Below, in pieces: positions 22,625 through 36,124 of a stretch of DNA of 64,000 nt. The stretch lies in assembly GCA_928085145.1 (NCBI GenBank), contig OV725078.1, positions 141,953,612 through 142,017,611 of the forward strand. The letters run 5' to 3'. This stretch comes from Nezara viridula (taxonomy: Eukaryota; Arthropoda; Insecta; Hemiptera; Pentatomidae). The position numbers and the translations under genes are program-made. The notes beneath the pieces were generated by a model. That model saw nothing but the letters and a program-made list of their open reading frames with translations, made no database searches and was not told where the DNA came from. Each line of letters opens with the position of its first letter. The stretch's first letter is position 1.

Positions 22625-22885
22625 ACCCATGAAAGGTTCTTGGGTTCAGTATAATGTGAGGAACTACTGTTAATCGGCCAACGGTTGTGCAGGAAGGTGA
22701 CTGGCCATTATCACGCTCAACAGCCAGGTTTTCCTCCTTAATTAATTATTTAATTAGGAGTACCCACTTTATAGAGGCTGGGTTTACATCAGGACCCACG
22801 GCTGATGAAAAATACTAGCCGGATTCGAACCTAGGATCTTAAGCGATGGAAGTCAGTGCTTACCCACTGAGCCACCCCGCTCCAT
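22625..22885 (-). repeat. SINE family A, copy with tRNA-like head
   Basis: On minus the element begins ggagcggggtggctcagtgg. That contains an A-box (tggctcagtgg), and a B-box (ggttcgaatcc) follows about 50 bp later, both RNA polymerase III promoter blocks from a tRNA. The acceptor ends do not pair, so it is not a tRNA gene. The body is shared with copies at 6815-6990 and 50580-50825. Confidence 0.82.
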
Positions 22886-25800
22886 TCTAATTATAAGTAA
22901 AGTAAACATTTCGAGTTTTATTTGCGTTTATTATATCCGAATTCGAGAAAAACTACCGTTGTTGAATTGTGTCGAATGCAACCCATTTTAATTTTTGAAA
23001 ACGAATAATTAAAAATAATAATAATAAATTTTGAATTATATAAATTCAAGTCTACATGATCTGTTAAAAATATTTTACTCTTGGTTTATTCACCAAATTA
23101 CTTGACCGATGTAACCTTGGATTCCTGGCGAAGCCGACAAAAATTACTTCTCCCCGAGATGTAATTAGAGTTTGTAACAGTTGCACAGGTATTTAAATGC
23201 TATTACGTATAATGTAACCACATGGGCTGAGATTTTTCTTTTTACTGAACTCCAAGTTCCGAGTTTTCCCCCTTCACATATCGTCATTTAGACAATAGGC
23301 GTGAGAATAAGGATTATGCGGAAGAATTTATAACAGATCTTCATGGATGCCTGGAAGTATGGAAAATCTGAGAAGACAACTAATCTAAATGTGTTATAGA
23401 TCTGGAGAATCAAATTCGCAATACTGTGAGGAGTATTTTTAAATTGTTTGCATTAGTTGTTGAACGTTTGAGTTGAATAAAACTTCTAACCTCATCGTTT
23501 TTTTGTATAATCATTTTTAGTTGCATTAAATTAAACAGTTCTGTTACTTGCGATATTTTAAGCCTATAAGTAAATAATTATTGAGAGTGTAGGAAGCTTT
23601 CCAGTTGCGCACTCATCAATAAAGAAATCGAACAATTAATTAGTCTAATAAAGAGCAGAGGTTTTGGATTTATTTGAATCGATAGTACATTATTATTGTC
23701 CAACGACTACATTTAGCCTTATTGTGTAATTGAATAAGGCATTTGTTTCATCAACCGTTACTAATTAATGTTTTTTAAGAATATCTATTATCAACCTAAT
23801 TAATCAATTAATTGATAAGCCTTTAGTATCAATACTTTATAGTGCTCCATTGTTTATACATTACGGCATTACATTTAAGTATATCTTAAAACAGAGTATA
23901 ACAAAAAACATTGTTAGAAAGAAAATTATATGCTTAAAGTTTTTGCGGATTTAAAAACCATTTGCATTTTATTAAGTAAAATGGATCTAAAGTGGTTAGA
24001 AAGATGCTGGTTTGGATGCCGACCGGTGTTGAATAATTCAATTGGTGATTCGCTCAGGCACCCTCTGGATACCAACCAGTCATCTCAACAGATTTGGATT
24101 ACGAGGAAGTGTGTACACTATCTCATATGAATAAAGATGGTGCAGATAAAGAAGGAACTTGATGAAGATGCTTGAAGGTGAAGACATGTGCCAGTATTTG
24201 TGTAAATGAAGAAAATACCATATTCAAAATTAAGGTTTCTTATTTTTAACCTAAATTCAGTTTTATCTATCTGAAATATCAAGATGTGTATCGAATAGTG
24301 TTATTAAGAAAGGATAGTGTCTCAATTCAATGAAAACTTTGTGCTATGATAAATTGGACATTTGACATCGAACTCCTGAAAAAAAATAAGTTCTGCGAGA
24401 TAATACTTAGTAGAACGTTATAACTAAAAATGAAGCAACTATTCAGTTTTGTTTTTTTAAGTGTGTTTAAATTTTCTTAGTGATGTGTATTAGATTGTGT
24501 TGTTAATTTTTAATAGTAAATGTTCCTTGGTGATGCAACTGACGTCGACCTCCTTCTGTGATGAGAGATGCCATAGAAAGTGGAAGTGAGCTAGTGAACT
24601 ATTGAGGTTATTGTGTTGCAGTTTTCTAACAACTGTGAAGATGAAGAAGATAAATGAAATGGAACTTGCAGAAGGTAAGGCCTATGTTGGAGTGTTGTGT
24701 TACTGGTGATTATTTAACTTCGATCCAGGAAAGGTATTTGGTATTCCTAGTACGGATTTAACGCATTTAGTGCGTTGCTCGAATAATCTAATTACATTTA
24801 CTCTCACAAGAGCCTTCAGTTTTCAAGAATATTTTTGATAAGAAAAACAATGAAACTCTGATGTGGTAAATGGCTTTTAAAAGACACTTTCAAGAGGATG
24901 ATCAATTTGGATATAAGTGCTTATTATTTGAAGGAACTTATTATATCAAGGAAGGAACTCAAGTAATCGAACGTGAGATACGAAGCTTTTGAAGAGAATA
25001 TAAGATTTAATAGAATATGACAACAAACGACTCTCAAGGACCTTACAACAATTTTCGATTGCTGAATCATTAGTGTCTTTGTGACTTCGAAATCGAATAG
25101 TAAATATAACAATTTTAATTCTACTTGCCTGTTGATCTTGCGTGGTTAGTTACAATGCCAAACACAACTTCAAGAAGCTTACCGTTCAAATATTTTTGAA
25201 GAGAATAAAGAAAAATAAACTTTAAGATTTGTATTTTATTAATTCCCAATTTTCACCTCCACAAATTGTTTATATAGCGTTATATATGGGTATTTATTCA
25301 TCATTGAAATTTAAAGTAACATAATTATTTTTGTTATCTGCAGAATATCAATCATAAATACGATTCTTTTTGTTTGATTGAAAGCGTTTTCTGATTTGTA
25401 GTGCTCGAAAAAAAAAAAATCTGGTGCTCGTACCAAACAACTTTCACTTAGCGCTCTACAATGAATAGAAATTATTTCTAGGCCATGTTCGGATATTATA
25501 AAATTTTTGAAGTGCATTTTTAACGTAGCTAAAGCTTAATTAAAGCTTACAGCTAACAAATCATTAATACCATTAAAATAACAAAAACCCTATTAATTAT
25601 ATTAATGGTAGACAATAAAAATCTCGGTACTCCATTTATACTAATTGTATCCTAAAATAATTACGAGATTTTCTTTGCCTGCCATAGATAGGTCAAAAGT
25701 TTTCACACTTGTTTTAAGCTTTTAAGGGATTTCACTAAGGGGAAATTCATTAAATTATTCACTAATTTAGTTTTCTAAAAGGTTACATGACGATTTTTCG

Positions 25801-26859
25801 GAATAAACGGACGTTGATATCTAATTATTTAAATATAATATCAGATCTAGAATTATTAAAATACAGTAAATGCATTTATGGTTATAAACATATGCTTTAT
25901 ACATCCATGAACTATTATTATATTTCACTCCTTCTCTCAAATAATTACTATGAAATAGGTTTTTATACAATGCCTTTGCCTTGATTAGGTGGATTTTAAA
26001 TTCTTTTTTTTTCAAACTTCAATATGTATACATTACTAAATGTAAATTTCATTTAATTTCCTTGAAAACGTGTGATTTCCGTTAAATAATATTAGTTTTG
26101 ACAAATTATTATTTATAATTTTTCTTCACTCACCATTACTTTCTACGACTTTCTACATTACATATTGTTTTTTTTCTCTACAGTTCTCCGCTTTCCAACG
26201 ATATGTGTACTTTCTGACTAGTATTTCCGGAAATTCATTTTCGACCTAAATAAACATTTTCCCTTTTTTCAATAATAAATTCTTTGAAAAGTTATATTTA
26301 GAATTTTTTCGTAACTCTTAATAATGAGAGATACTTAATTATTTAAAAATAAACCAAATTAAAGGTACTTTAGAGGAAGCCATGTTGAGCATATAAGCCC
26401 TGCAAAATGACATTAATGGGGATAAGAATGATATTAAAGACCACTTAATTAGGCAATGATACACCGAGTTTAATTAAAATCGTTGGAGCGGTTTTTAAGA
26501 AAATTGTAAAAAATGTGTAGAATGTTTTGAACTAGACTTACCACATACATACTTACAGACCATTTTGCGGGACTTGGTTATTTAGACTCAGGGGACCTCA
26601 AAACGTGCATTTACGTTGAAAATTCAGATTAAAAAATATTCAGGATCGTAATACTTCCTCTTACTATACATTACATGTATAGGTAAGTGAAAGTAAAAAT
26701 TCAAAGTATAACTCGAACAAACATCGAAACTCTGAAAACACTACGATATTGTAAGTCATTCTTTCCTCACTCATCCATCTGCAATCTTAAAATTTATTTT
26801 CAAGTTGAGCCCACTACTTTTATTATAAAGTATCTTATCAGTAATTTTAACCCACTCCG

Positions 26860-28051
26860 ACAGGTTGTCCAGGGACCAAACTGCAAAAATGAACTAAGGA
26901 CCTCAAAACAAGTAAAACATTTCCTCTGAAGGTATGTCCGCAAACGCTTTGTTTAGGAGATATTCACACCTAAAGATTTTCGTTGTTATGAATTATTCAC
27001 GTTATTTGAAATAAATAAAACCTATTTATTTGTTCTAACTACTTTATTAATTAAATGTAAACATTGACTTTCATATTAAATGTTGTTCAAAGTGATTTCC
27101 TTGAGCATTAAGACAGGCTCGGCATCTTTCTTCAACAGCAGCAGTGATAGAACGGCACTGGATTTGTGTTATTGTTTCACAAGATTCAATTATCCTTCTT
27201 CGTAAGGAATTAAGGTCAAGACCGGACTTGCTCAATCATATCCCATTTCCTAATCAGTGGATTGGCCATGCAGGACCAGTGACTTGACCTGCTCGGTCTC
27301 CAGACCTGACACCGTTGGATTCTTTTGTTTGGGGTGACATTAAAAAAAGTCTATACAAGTCCGGTCAATGACCTTAATTACTTACGAAGAAGGATAATTG
27401 AATCTTGTGAAACTATAAAACATATCCAGTGCCGTTTTGCCATTGCTGTTGTTGAAGAAAGTAGAGTTAATAAATGTTATCTAGCAGTACTGTGAGCTGT
27501 TATAAACAAAGCAGGTTGGCTTGGGTAAGGTTACCCAGAGAGTAGTAGTCCTTTGTTCCTGAGTCGATGTTGATGTAGAGGAATAAAGGTGCTTTGTGTG
27601 TAGATGATATAAAGTTTTTAACAAAGCCTCATTTGTTTCCTGAAGTGATTTCCTAATATTACATAGTGGTATCCTTTGTGTGGGAAATTAAGGATAATGA
27701 GTGCTGAAGAGTTGAAAACTGCCAGATAGTTAACAAAGCCTCATTTGTTTCCTGAATTGATTTCGAAATATTAAAGATGCCGAGCCTGTCTTAATGCTCA
27801 AGAAAATAACTTTGAACAACATTTAATATGAATGTTAATGTTTACATTTAGTTAATAAAGTAATTAGAACAAATAAAAAGGTTTTATTTATTTCATATAA
27901 CGTATATAATTCATAACAACGAAAATATTTAGGTATGAATATCTCCTAAACAAAGCTTTTGCGGACATACCTTCAGAAGATTTTTTTTTTCTTGTTTTGA
28001 TGTCCTTAGTTCATTTTTGCAGGTTTGCCTCTTAACCCTGAAACACGCTGT
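26860..28051. mobile_element. Fold-back arrangement of a mariner/IS630-like transposon
   Basis: The left arm 26881-27230 and right arm 27356-28022 are inverted copies sharing ctgcaaaaatgaactaagga, gatgccgagcctgtcttaat and the transposase C-terminus. Read on minus, the left arm gives SGLDLNSLRRRIIESCETIT, then EERCRACLNAQGNHFEQHL and a stop. The central plus-strand part reads NQWIGHAGPVT and ARSPDLTPLDSFVWGDIKKS, carrying the third catalytic Asp (SPDL) of IS630/Tc1/mariner transposases. The right arm carries a ~300-bp insertion (27475-27772). Ends acaggttgtccaggg and (on minus) acagcgtgtttcaggg look like terminal repeats. It is inactive: two partial copies joined head-to-head. Confidence 0.8.
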
Positions 28052-28439
28052 ATATGCTTGGTCCACAACATTTTCTGAGGGATTACAGATATCATTCTTC
28101 AACTCCTTATATTTATCATCCATTGGTGCATACACTTTAATAATCATGTTATTTTAGCATCTCCCTCTTACACGTAATATACGTGCCCTCAAGCTGATGA
28201 AGGTGAAATTAATAATTGATTTCCTTGTTGTTTGACTATCAGCCTGTTCTATTTTTGTCATTTATCACATCACAGCGTTGAAAGTTTTAATCCTGAATTC
28301 GCTATTGATTGTTGATATTAAAACTACTATATATCTAAGGAATAAATTTAATGTTAATCCATTTCTCTTCATTCAAAGATAGAAAAACATCTTGGCCCGA
28401 AATGTCAATGATATCGATCCTATATGTATTGATATTATT

Positions 28440-29099
28440 GAAGAGAAGAATAGTTGGGGTGATCAGTCAAATCAGAAGGCAAAAAAATAAATGATAATAT
28501 TTATTTTGACATTTGCCGACGTTTCGACCTGAAGTTCAGGTCATCATCAGGGTTAAGAAAAGAACCAGATAACAAGGTATGAGAAACATAAGTAGTGTAG
28601 GTAAAAAAAATTAAACTAAAATGCAGTTGTTAGAATAATGACAATAGTAAGAACTAAGAGATAAATGATAATAACCGGTACAAAGTGTGGAATGATGAAG
28701 TAAACATAGTCAAAAAAGGTGAGTATTAAAATAAAAGTAATAAAAGTATTAAAATGGCAATCTTAGAATAAAATGTAAAACAGAAAAATATGAAGTTATA
28801 TAAGAAATGGAAATAAATATATGAATTATGTCACCTTTTTTGATCATTCCACACTTAGTACCGGTTATTATCATTTATCTCTTAGTTCTTACTATGGTCA
28901 TTATTCTAACAACTGCATTTTACTTTAATTTTTTTTACCTACACTACTTATGTTTCTCATACCTTGTTATCTGCTTCTTTTATTAGCCCTGATGATGACC
29001 TGAACTTCAGGTCGAAACGTCGGCAAATGTCAAAATAAATATTATCATTTATTTTTTTGCCTTCTTATTTGACTGATCACCCCAACTATTCTTCTCTTC
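28440..29099. repeat. 660-bp near-perfect palindrome (long inverted repeat)
   Basis: The left arm 28440-28725 is almost identical to the reverse complement of the right arm 28830-29099, with a ~105-bp spacer. Outer ends are gaagagaagaatagttgggg and its inverse. The left arm has a 14-bp extra segment near 28693. Each arm carries cctgatgatgacctgaactt, then caggtcgaaacgtcggc, an embedded 7-bp hairpin with conserved flanks. No protein is encoded. High arm identity implies recent formation or arm-to-arm gene conversion. Confidence 0.92.
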
Positions 29100-31212
29100 A
29101 TTATTCACGACAGTCAACCATTTACCAATTATTGTTCGATATTTAAATTCATTCTTTTTTCTAAGGTTAAAAACTCGGATTAAAAATTTCTCACGATATA
29201 TGGTTTAGTGAAAATAAAAATATCGAGGCCCGATATATTTTTTCAATTTATTGGAAAAATGTACATGCGTTTATTTTTCGATATTAAATCTCTTCTTTAG
29301 GAGTACTATGGGTATGGGTGACCCTCACCGTGATCTCTTTACTCCCACAAGTTACTGACATATAATTAACCCATGTACGAAGTCAAAGATTTTTACCCAT
29401 TGGATAGTAGATAAAAAAGCAACGTGTCCTAACCAACAGTAAATCTCAGAGGTTAACTGACAAGGACCACACTCAAACTACAATCGCTTTTGATAAAATC
29501 GATAAAAAGATTTTATCCCAATCTACCAGAGATTCTGGTATCCTTTTCATAGAAGTTGGATTCGCTCCCGTAGCGTCTTGAAAAAATAAATTTTCTGCAT
29601 TTAATACATTTGAACCTGATCCCGAATGTTAGTAGACTAGTACATTGCCAACTGATATCAACACTATTTGGTGAAATAACAACAAATAAAATTCTTCTGA
29701 CTAATGCTTTTCGTTATTATTTAGTTTCACTGAATAGGTTTGTTGAATGAGTAATGTATAATATAAAAAGATTAGTGGAGAAATTAAGTTTTCAGAGAGT
29801 TAGTTTCAAGTGAATAGAACTTTTTTTTAAATACAATTCAAGCTATAGGTCTATTTTTTTTTTCTCTTTTCGTCTTCTAGAAATTACAAAAAGCTCTTAT
29901 CTTAAAGTATTATTGGTCCTTTTTTCTCTTGTGCTATGGGGATTTCCATTTGCCTGATGATGGCTGTTTCTCAAATTAAACACTCCCTTCTAGTAAATGT
30001 TGCTTCTTCAGTAATATTCTCCTATGAAAATAGCAATTTCTTCTCTTAATTTCTAAATGCTTCGAAATCTCATCGGTATGAAAAAATAAATAAATGGTTT
30101 GTAATAATGGATATTAATCATTTTTGCTGAAAACACTGGCTCTTTGAGGAGACAGACTTCATACCATATCACAGAAACTAAAGGCGAATCTTAGCTTATT
30201 TCGTAACAAACCTCAACGTAATTAATATGGACTTAGAGCTAAGTAAGCAAGGAAGTGTTTCTGAAGATGAGGAAGCTCTAGTTCAGTTGGAGGCTGATAA
30301 ATGCTAGTCATCCATGATTTTATGAAAAGCAAAACAGTGCAAATTAACCGCTTAAAAGCCCCTTTAAAATGATTTCAACAAAGACAAATCATAATTTTGT
30401 TCGAAGTTTTTTTTTGTAATTAATGTTGAATACCTTTTTAGTTTTAGGTGCAACAAAAAATGTGACACTTAAAAAAAGGCAATACTTAAATTTTCTATTT
30501 TTCAGTGAGGAATCGGGGTATGGTATATACGAACGTTTTAAGTGATCTTAAGTTTTACTTGTTTAATCACCTCTTTAAATATTTAAACGGATGACCTAAA
30601 CGCATTCGGTTTAATTAACTACTGTTTTTTTTTATTTATTTGAAGTACGTACAAGTGCTGAACGTACAAAGCTAAGCGAAAACTTTACATTTACAAATAA
30701 AACGGATATTTTCATAATCTCATTTATTGTCACTAACAAGTTATGGAAGATCCATTGAAACAAATTTCTGGAAGGATTTATGGCATTTTAGATGTCTGGC
30801 AGGATCTTATATTTTGAGCATTATTAATATTTTTCGGTCACTTTGTATACTGAAATCATGGAGATATAATACATTTTTTGGTGAGGTTAGATTAATTAGT
30901 AGTGGTGTATGTCAATTTTGCTTTTTGTCTAAAAAAATAATTTTTTATGAACATACAGTATACATGTATCTTTGAAGTACATAATATGTTCTCAAATTAT
31001 GTATATTTATTATTCGTACCTTTTCCGGCTCCCAGGGGCGATAAATTTTGATAATTGAAGTATCAAAACAACGGGAATTTCATAGAGAGTGGGTGGATCC
31101 CAATTTTTATTCTCAAATTCTTATTAGGGCTTAAATAAATTGGGATATGTGGCAGAAATCTTGTGACAATGCCAAGCAAGCAGATCGAATTGGACGAATC
31201 GAGAGTTAACAA

Positions 31213-31346
31213 ATTGGGTTTTACAGATTTTGACACGGGCATTAAGATAAAGATAAAGTCCTAAATCAAGGCTTTTGGCCCTGCGTTTTTAAGCCCTAAA
31301 ATCAAAAATTGTTGAGAAATTGCAGGGCAAAGGTAGCTTGCGACTG
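31213..31346 (+). repeat. Dispersed ~134-bp repeat, copy 1
   Basis: Shares taaagtcctaaat, ttaagccctaaaatca and gaaattgcagggca blocks in the same order with 32158-32291. Non-coding and of unknown family. Confidence 0.7.
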
Positions 31347-32157
31347 TAGGTACATAGCTTGAGAGCGCCAAGGTTACCATTGTATTCTTATATGTAGCTT
31401 ACGTTTCATGTCCTTTCTCATTACACTAAACTAATTACATATTGAATTAACTGTTATCATGCTCAGTAATGAAATCTATGATAAAATTTATGATGGTTTA
31501 AAGTTATTTATAAGAAGCAGAAAAAAAATGACATTTTATTTATGTGTTTGCTTATTTCATTGTTTCCTATGACTTTGACTAATAATTTATTGCATTAAAG
31601 TATTTATGGAGGTTTGAATTTCATTAAAAGTTATAACAAGATTGATACCTACAGTTTCGGTTCACGTTTTCCCTAAAGATAAACATTAAGTGTGGTGGGG
31701 TGAGGAAAATGGGAAAGCCAAGGAACTTGATCTTCGCGGCCTCTATCCATCTTTCCTGAAAACGTTCTGCAACTACTCTCCTTGCTTGCAGCGAATAATG
31801 TGCCGAGCACAAGTCTCTCTTGTTGAAGTCACATTGTTATTTTTACTTGGAGTGATAAGTCCTCTTATAAATGTGGAGAAATCTTCCTCAAAAAGTTGTG
31901 ACTGTTAATGGGACTTTAGAAAATAAATGTGAACTAACGATATCTTTCCCTAAAATTCCACACCACATATCCACTGACCATTTTAATGATCAAGTTGACG
32001 ATATGAGGGGTTTTTCCAGTAATGAAAAGGGGAACCCTAAATTTGAAGTTCTCGGTCTCGCAGTCGGTCGGAGGCCTCAAAGACAAAATGTTAGTTGTGG
32101 CTTACCTTCAATCGAAAGCGACAAGTAAAATGAAACATGATTTCCATTGTAACGCAG

Positions 32158-32291
32158 ATGTTGGATTTTAAGATTTCGACGCGGGTATTAAGACAAAGTA
32201 AAGTCCTAAATGAAAGTTCTTGGCCTTGGGTTATTAAGCCCTAAAATCAACAATTTTTTAGAAATTGCAGGGCAATGGTAACTGGCGACTG
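32158..32291 (+). repeat. Dispersed ~134-bp repeat, copy 2
   Basis: Direct repeat of 31213-31346, about 945 bp downstream and diverged by roughly one base in five by eye. Confidence 0.7.
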
Positions 32292-32724
32292 CATTAAGTG
32301 CATTTGTGCATTGCATTATGTTTTAGATCACATTTAGTTATTTAAACATGTGACAAACCCCAATATTCAGTCTCAATGCCTCACTTCACAACGAGGTCTC
32401 CTGCCGTCTTTCGCTTGAATAAAAAAAACTTATCGAGTCATTTTTTACTATCTTTAATACCATTTAGATGGTATAGTAAATAGATGATATAAATAGAAAG
32501 ATAAAAGGAAAATAAAAATGGACATAAGAAGAAGTATCTTACGGTTAAGCTCTCCCTTGTCTTTAATTTGCTAACAGAATAATGTAGGCCGATCCTTCAT
32601 ACAAACCTTTTTTACACGTCTACTGTGGCATTCTTATTATAGTAGTACATTCTACTACTAGCTCTCTGGCATTCTTTTTTTTTTTTATTTATTTATTAAC
32701 TGAATGGAGTGTTAACTTATCGTG

Positions 32725-33240
32725 ACATAATTTGTAGTAAGTCCATATTCATTGACTACAATAGTGTGTGAACTGGTTTGGAAAGTTTTGTTATTCAGGT
32801 TTCCTTGCCTAATCATATCATCCTAAGCACGACAATCCATTACTGGATGTTTTCTTCTTTTACTGCTCTTTCGGATCTTGGGCTGCCTCAAGAGTTGCCC
32901 TCCATGCATTATATATCTGATCAATTGAGTAACATCCGAAATTTATTAGAAAAACAGAAGGACCAATCACGTATTTATATATCAGTACATAATTTTAAGA
33001 AATACGTTATTGAATAAATGAGTCATTATTGAAATTAATGGAAAATCGGTAGATTTCATTTTGCATCGCTAAGGATCATGTAACTAAGTAAGTAAAGGTT
33101 GGTTGAATAGTTTTCGCTGTTAGCGGATACATATCGTGAAATCGTTCGTAGAACGTCCGAAAGGTAAATTGACAGCCGGCAAGTGCTAATCAATTTGCAA
33201 CATGTTGTTGTTCAGGTTTCATGCATGATATTTGGTAATT
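32725..33240 (+). repeat. Repeat family C, copy 1
   Basis: Contains acttag-type blocks and gttagcggatacatatcgtgaaatcgtt, which recur inverted at 42083-42413. The gtagtaagtccatattcatt block near 32735 and a similar block near 33145 suggest an internal duplication. No protein is encoded. Key shared segments include tcagtacataattttaagaa, acgttattgaataaatga and tagcggatacatatc. Confidence 0.75.
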
Positions 33241-34803
33241 ATTATGGTGGTCGGATAATTATTCATTGTTTGTTGGACTACAAAGATTAAATTCGTTTTA
33301 TGCTTGTATGTTTTGTAGTATAGTATATTACGTGCATAAGTCCAAAGAGTTTTTAAAAGGTATGCCTAAATTAAATTTTCCACCAGCAGAGGAGAATGTC
33401 AAGAGTATAGAGAATTTATTTGCTGAGGAGATAAAATGGGCTGTTGTATAACGTATTGCATGAATTGCAAATTGTATTGCATGAAAATTTGTATTATTAT
33501 TAACTAAATAATTTTGGTGTTTTTTAGTTTTTAGTTTCACTCTTCTACAAGATATTGTTTTAAAAATACATAAAAATAATACAATAATTTGCTTATAGTC
33601 TGACCTTGGCTGTTGAGCCATTTGGAGGCCCGCTGACCAATTAAGGACTTCTGTGTACCCAGGGCTATCATTCTGTGGAGTGTAGTCTAAGGCTGAACTA
33701 TCTTTCAAGTGATTAGTGTCTATTGTTCCTTAACCTCATAGTTGAGCACGTGGATACGGATAATGAGTTAAATTATCAACGCAAAGTGTTAAGTTGTCTA
33801 TAATTAAGTGAAGTAAAAGTTTCTCGTGTATCAAGATGGTATGAAAATTTCATGAAAGAAGCATAGCAGATGGAATTACATAAAAATTAAAACTTGTGCA
33901 TGAGATTAAGGCAAGGTGTGCATTGATAGATGATCCTTCGAATGATAGCTATATTATTAGGCGATAGCGGTTTCCCTGAAAAGACTTGAAACACATTCTC
34001 GTGAAATTTCCTCTCAATTTCCCACTTCCACGTTTACTCACCTCTTCTATATTATCTATGGTGTTGTGGATCAGAATCCTCTTGTTCCTTTAAGCGATCG
34101 CCTCTTTAAACATGGCGACTCGTGTTAAACACATCCTCGTCAAAGTTTCCAAACTAAGGAAATGACCTCCGCTGTATCGCTAATTCTGTGCTAATTGAAA
34201 CTTCTTCCAGTGTTGCTACCATCTCTGTTCTATCTTATTCTTGATTGTAGAAGTAAATAAGGTTGGAGAGCTCTTTTCTAAATCAACTCCTCATCTTTTT
34301 GAAGAAATGATCCAAATCCTGACAAAACAGCGAAATATTAAATTTTTATCAATGGGAAATATATATGAAGAGTCAGGAGGACTAAGGCCGCTGAATCCCA
34401 CCAGGACAAGGAAGTATTTAGATGAAACTCTTAAATTAACTTGGAAATCAAATATCACCCGAAAGACAAATATTCTCAGAAAGGATATTCTAGAACCAGA
34501 TCCTCAATCTGGTAATCCTTAAAAAAAAGTCTACTTCTGTTCAGGCTTAAGTAGGTCCTTGAAATCTTATCGATCAGCCCATCCAAATCAACCATGGCAC
34601 GGTAGACTCTTATGGGTGAACCTGATCTCAAGATACGAATATTCAACCTTTCTAAATCCGACTAAGTTGGCTTTAAACTTTAGGAAACTAAACAAAACTA
34701 TTTACTATGAATATTTCCTTGTTCCTGGAGATTACATTTGAGGGACTTAAACGGTAAGCATACTAAAATCAGTGTTTGTGGAGTCATAAAAAAAAAACAA
34801 AAA

Positions 34804-35078
34804 CACAGGCGGATCTATGGGAAGGGGGGAGGGAGGGGCTTTCGGACTGAAGCCTTCCCCCCACAAGACGGTAAGATATAACCATGTATTATGGAAAAAA
34901 AAATATTACTTAAAGTATTATTGTTCGTGTAACTGCATTTAAAAGGACTTCAATAATCATTTAAATATAAGAAGTTAGTTTCTTTCTTTTTTTCCTAAGT
35001 AATTATCGTTATATATATAAAAAATAAAAAACTTTTGGGGCTAAAGCCCTCCAAAATTAAATCCTGGATCCGCTAGGG
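34804..35078 (+). mobile_element. hAT-type MITE, copy 3
   Basis: Begins cacaggcggatctatgggaa and ends ggatccgctaggg, the same family as 18526 and 19435. The flanking 8-mers (aacaaaaa and atgtaaaa) do not match well, so the target duplication has decayed or one edge is misplaced. Confidence 0.85.
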
Positions 35079-36124
35079 ATGTAAAATACATTCGAGGCAG
35101 CTTCCAAATACAGGGGGATACAAATGAAATATATTTCAATAAATATATTTTAATATTATCTGTTGAAACCCTTGAAAAACAGCTCTAATTCAACTCACGA
35201 ATAGAGTGTAGTTAGGTTGAGCTAGTATAAACATGTGTTCGAAGTTACTGACCAAGACGTCTCTAAGCATGCAGGAAGAACCACACGACCAGATAGATAA
35301 ATTGAATAAACAAGAATATCACATGATCAAACGCGACAAATTGGAAAGTTATACCCTGAGGTAAATATTTTGGAGCCACTGGATAATTTCCATGTAAACT
35401 AAGCCAATTAAAAACATGTATTAAATTTCTAATATTAATATCTCCATAATGGAATAATGAAGAATTGTATCAGAAATCAAACATAATAGCATAAAATGAA
35501 TATTCAATCATTTGTAAAAAGTTTCTTAGGCTATTTTAGTAGTTCAGCAGTTGATGGGGATATCGTTAAAGTATTCCGATTACAATGAGTGATGAGATCA
35601 GCAGTTAGCACCTCTTTTTAGTTTTGAAATTTCTTAATTTTTGTGTTGTTTTTCTTTAATATTAGCAGACAACTTTTTACCTTTTTAAAACACTTCTTAC
35701 ATTGAATATCATTTGCTAAAATACACTTAAACAAGTTAGCAAATCCTTAACCAATACGCTTGAACTGAAAAGATTGGTGAGGTGTATAAGGATGCTAAGA
35801 AGCTATGAACCGTCTTTTATTCAAATCGGCCGATGGCTATGGTAGGGAGAAAATTTGAAAGAATTGAAATGTTGGTAATCGCAGATTTTAGGATCCTTCC
35901 TAGGTGTTTCTAAGAGCTAAAATGCTTCGAAGTCAGAAATAAAACGTGTTTCTGGCATTGGTATATTCTGGGTCACCATAGGTGTTTACATATGGGATTT
36001 TCTACACTGTATCTACGCTGACTTTTACTACTCACCAATATTTGATTTTCTTGGAGAATCCATGGATGACCTTTTATTCTATATTATGTCTGGGAAGATT
36101 GAACCTTGAAGTCACAGTCGGTAT

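Noticed and set aside
22805..22885. tRNA gene on minus
   Set aside because: A- and B-boxes are present, but the acceptor stem does not pair and the body matches other SINE copies.
24641..24674. Possible start exon MKKINEMELAE with donor gtaagg
   Set aside because: Good donor, but only 11 codons, low complexity, and no partner exon found.
28987..29034. Hammerhead ribozyme in the palindrome arms (CTGATGA, stem, GAAAC, then GTC)
   Set aside because: The core order fits, but bases flanking CTGATGA and the GTC site are not complementary, so stem I cannot form. Kept only as a family clue.
30227..30307. 26-codon ORF beginning MDLELSKQGSVSEDEEALVQ
   Set aside because: Looks protein-like, but it is short, isolated and without splice or homology support.
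31624..31812. Minus ORF MCSAHYSLQARRVVAERFQE
   Set aside because: No recognised motif. Could be a transposon remnant, but I cannot support it.
34241..34522. 93-codon plus ORF ending ILEPDPQSGNP
   Set aside because: No domain, no start context and an AT-rich surrounding. Not supported as a gene.
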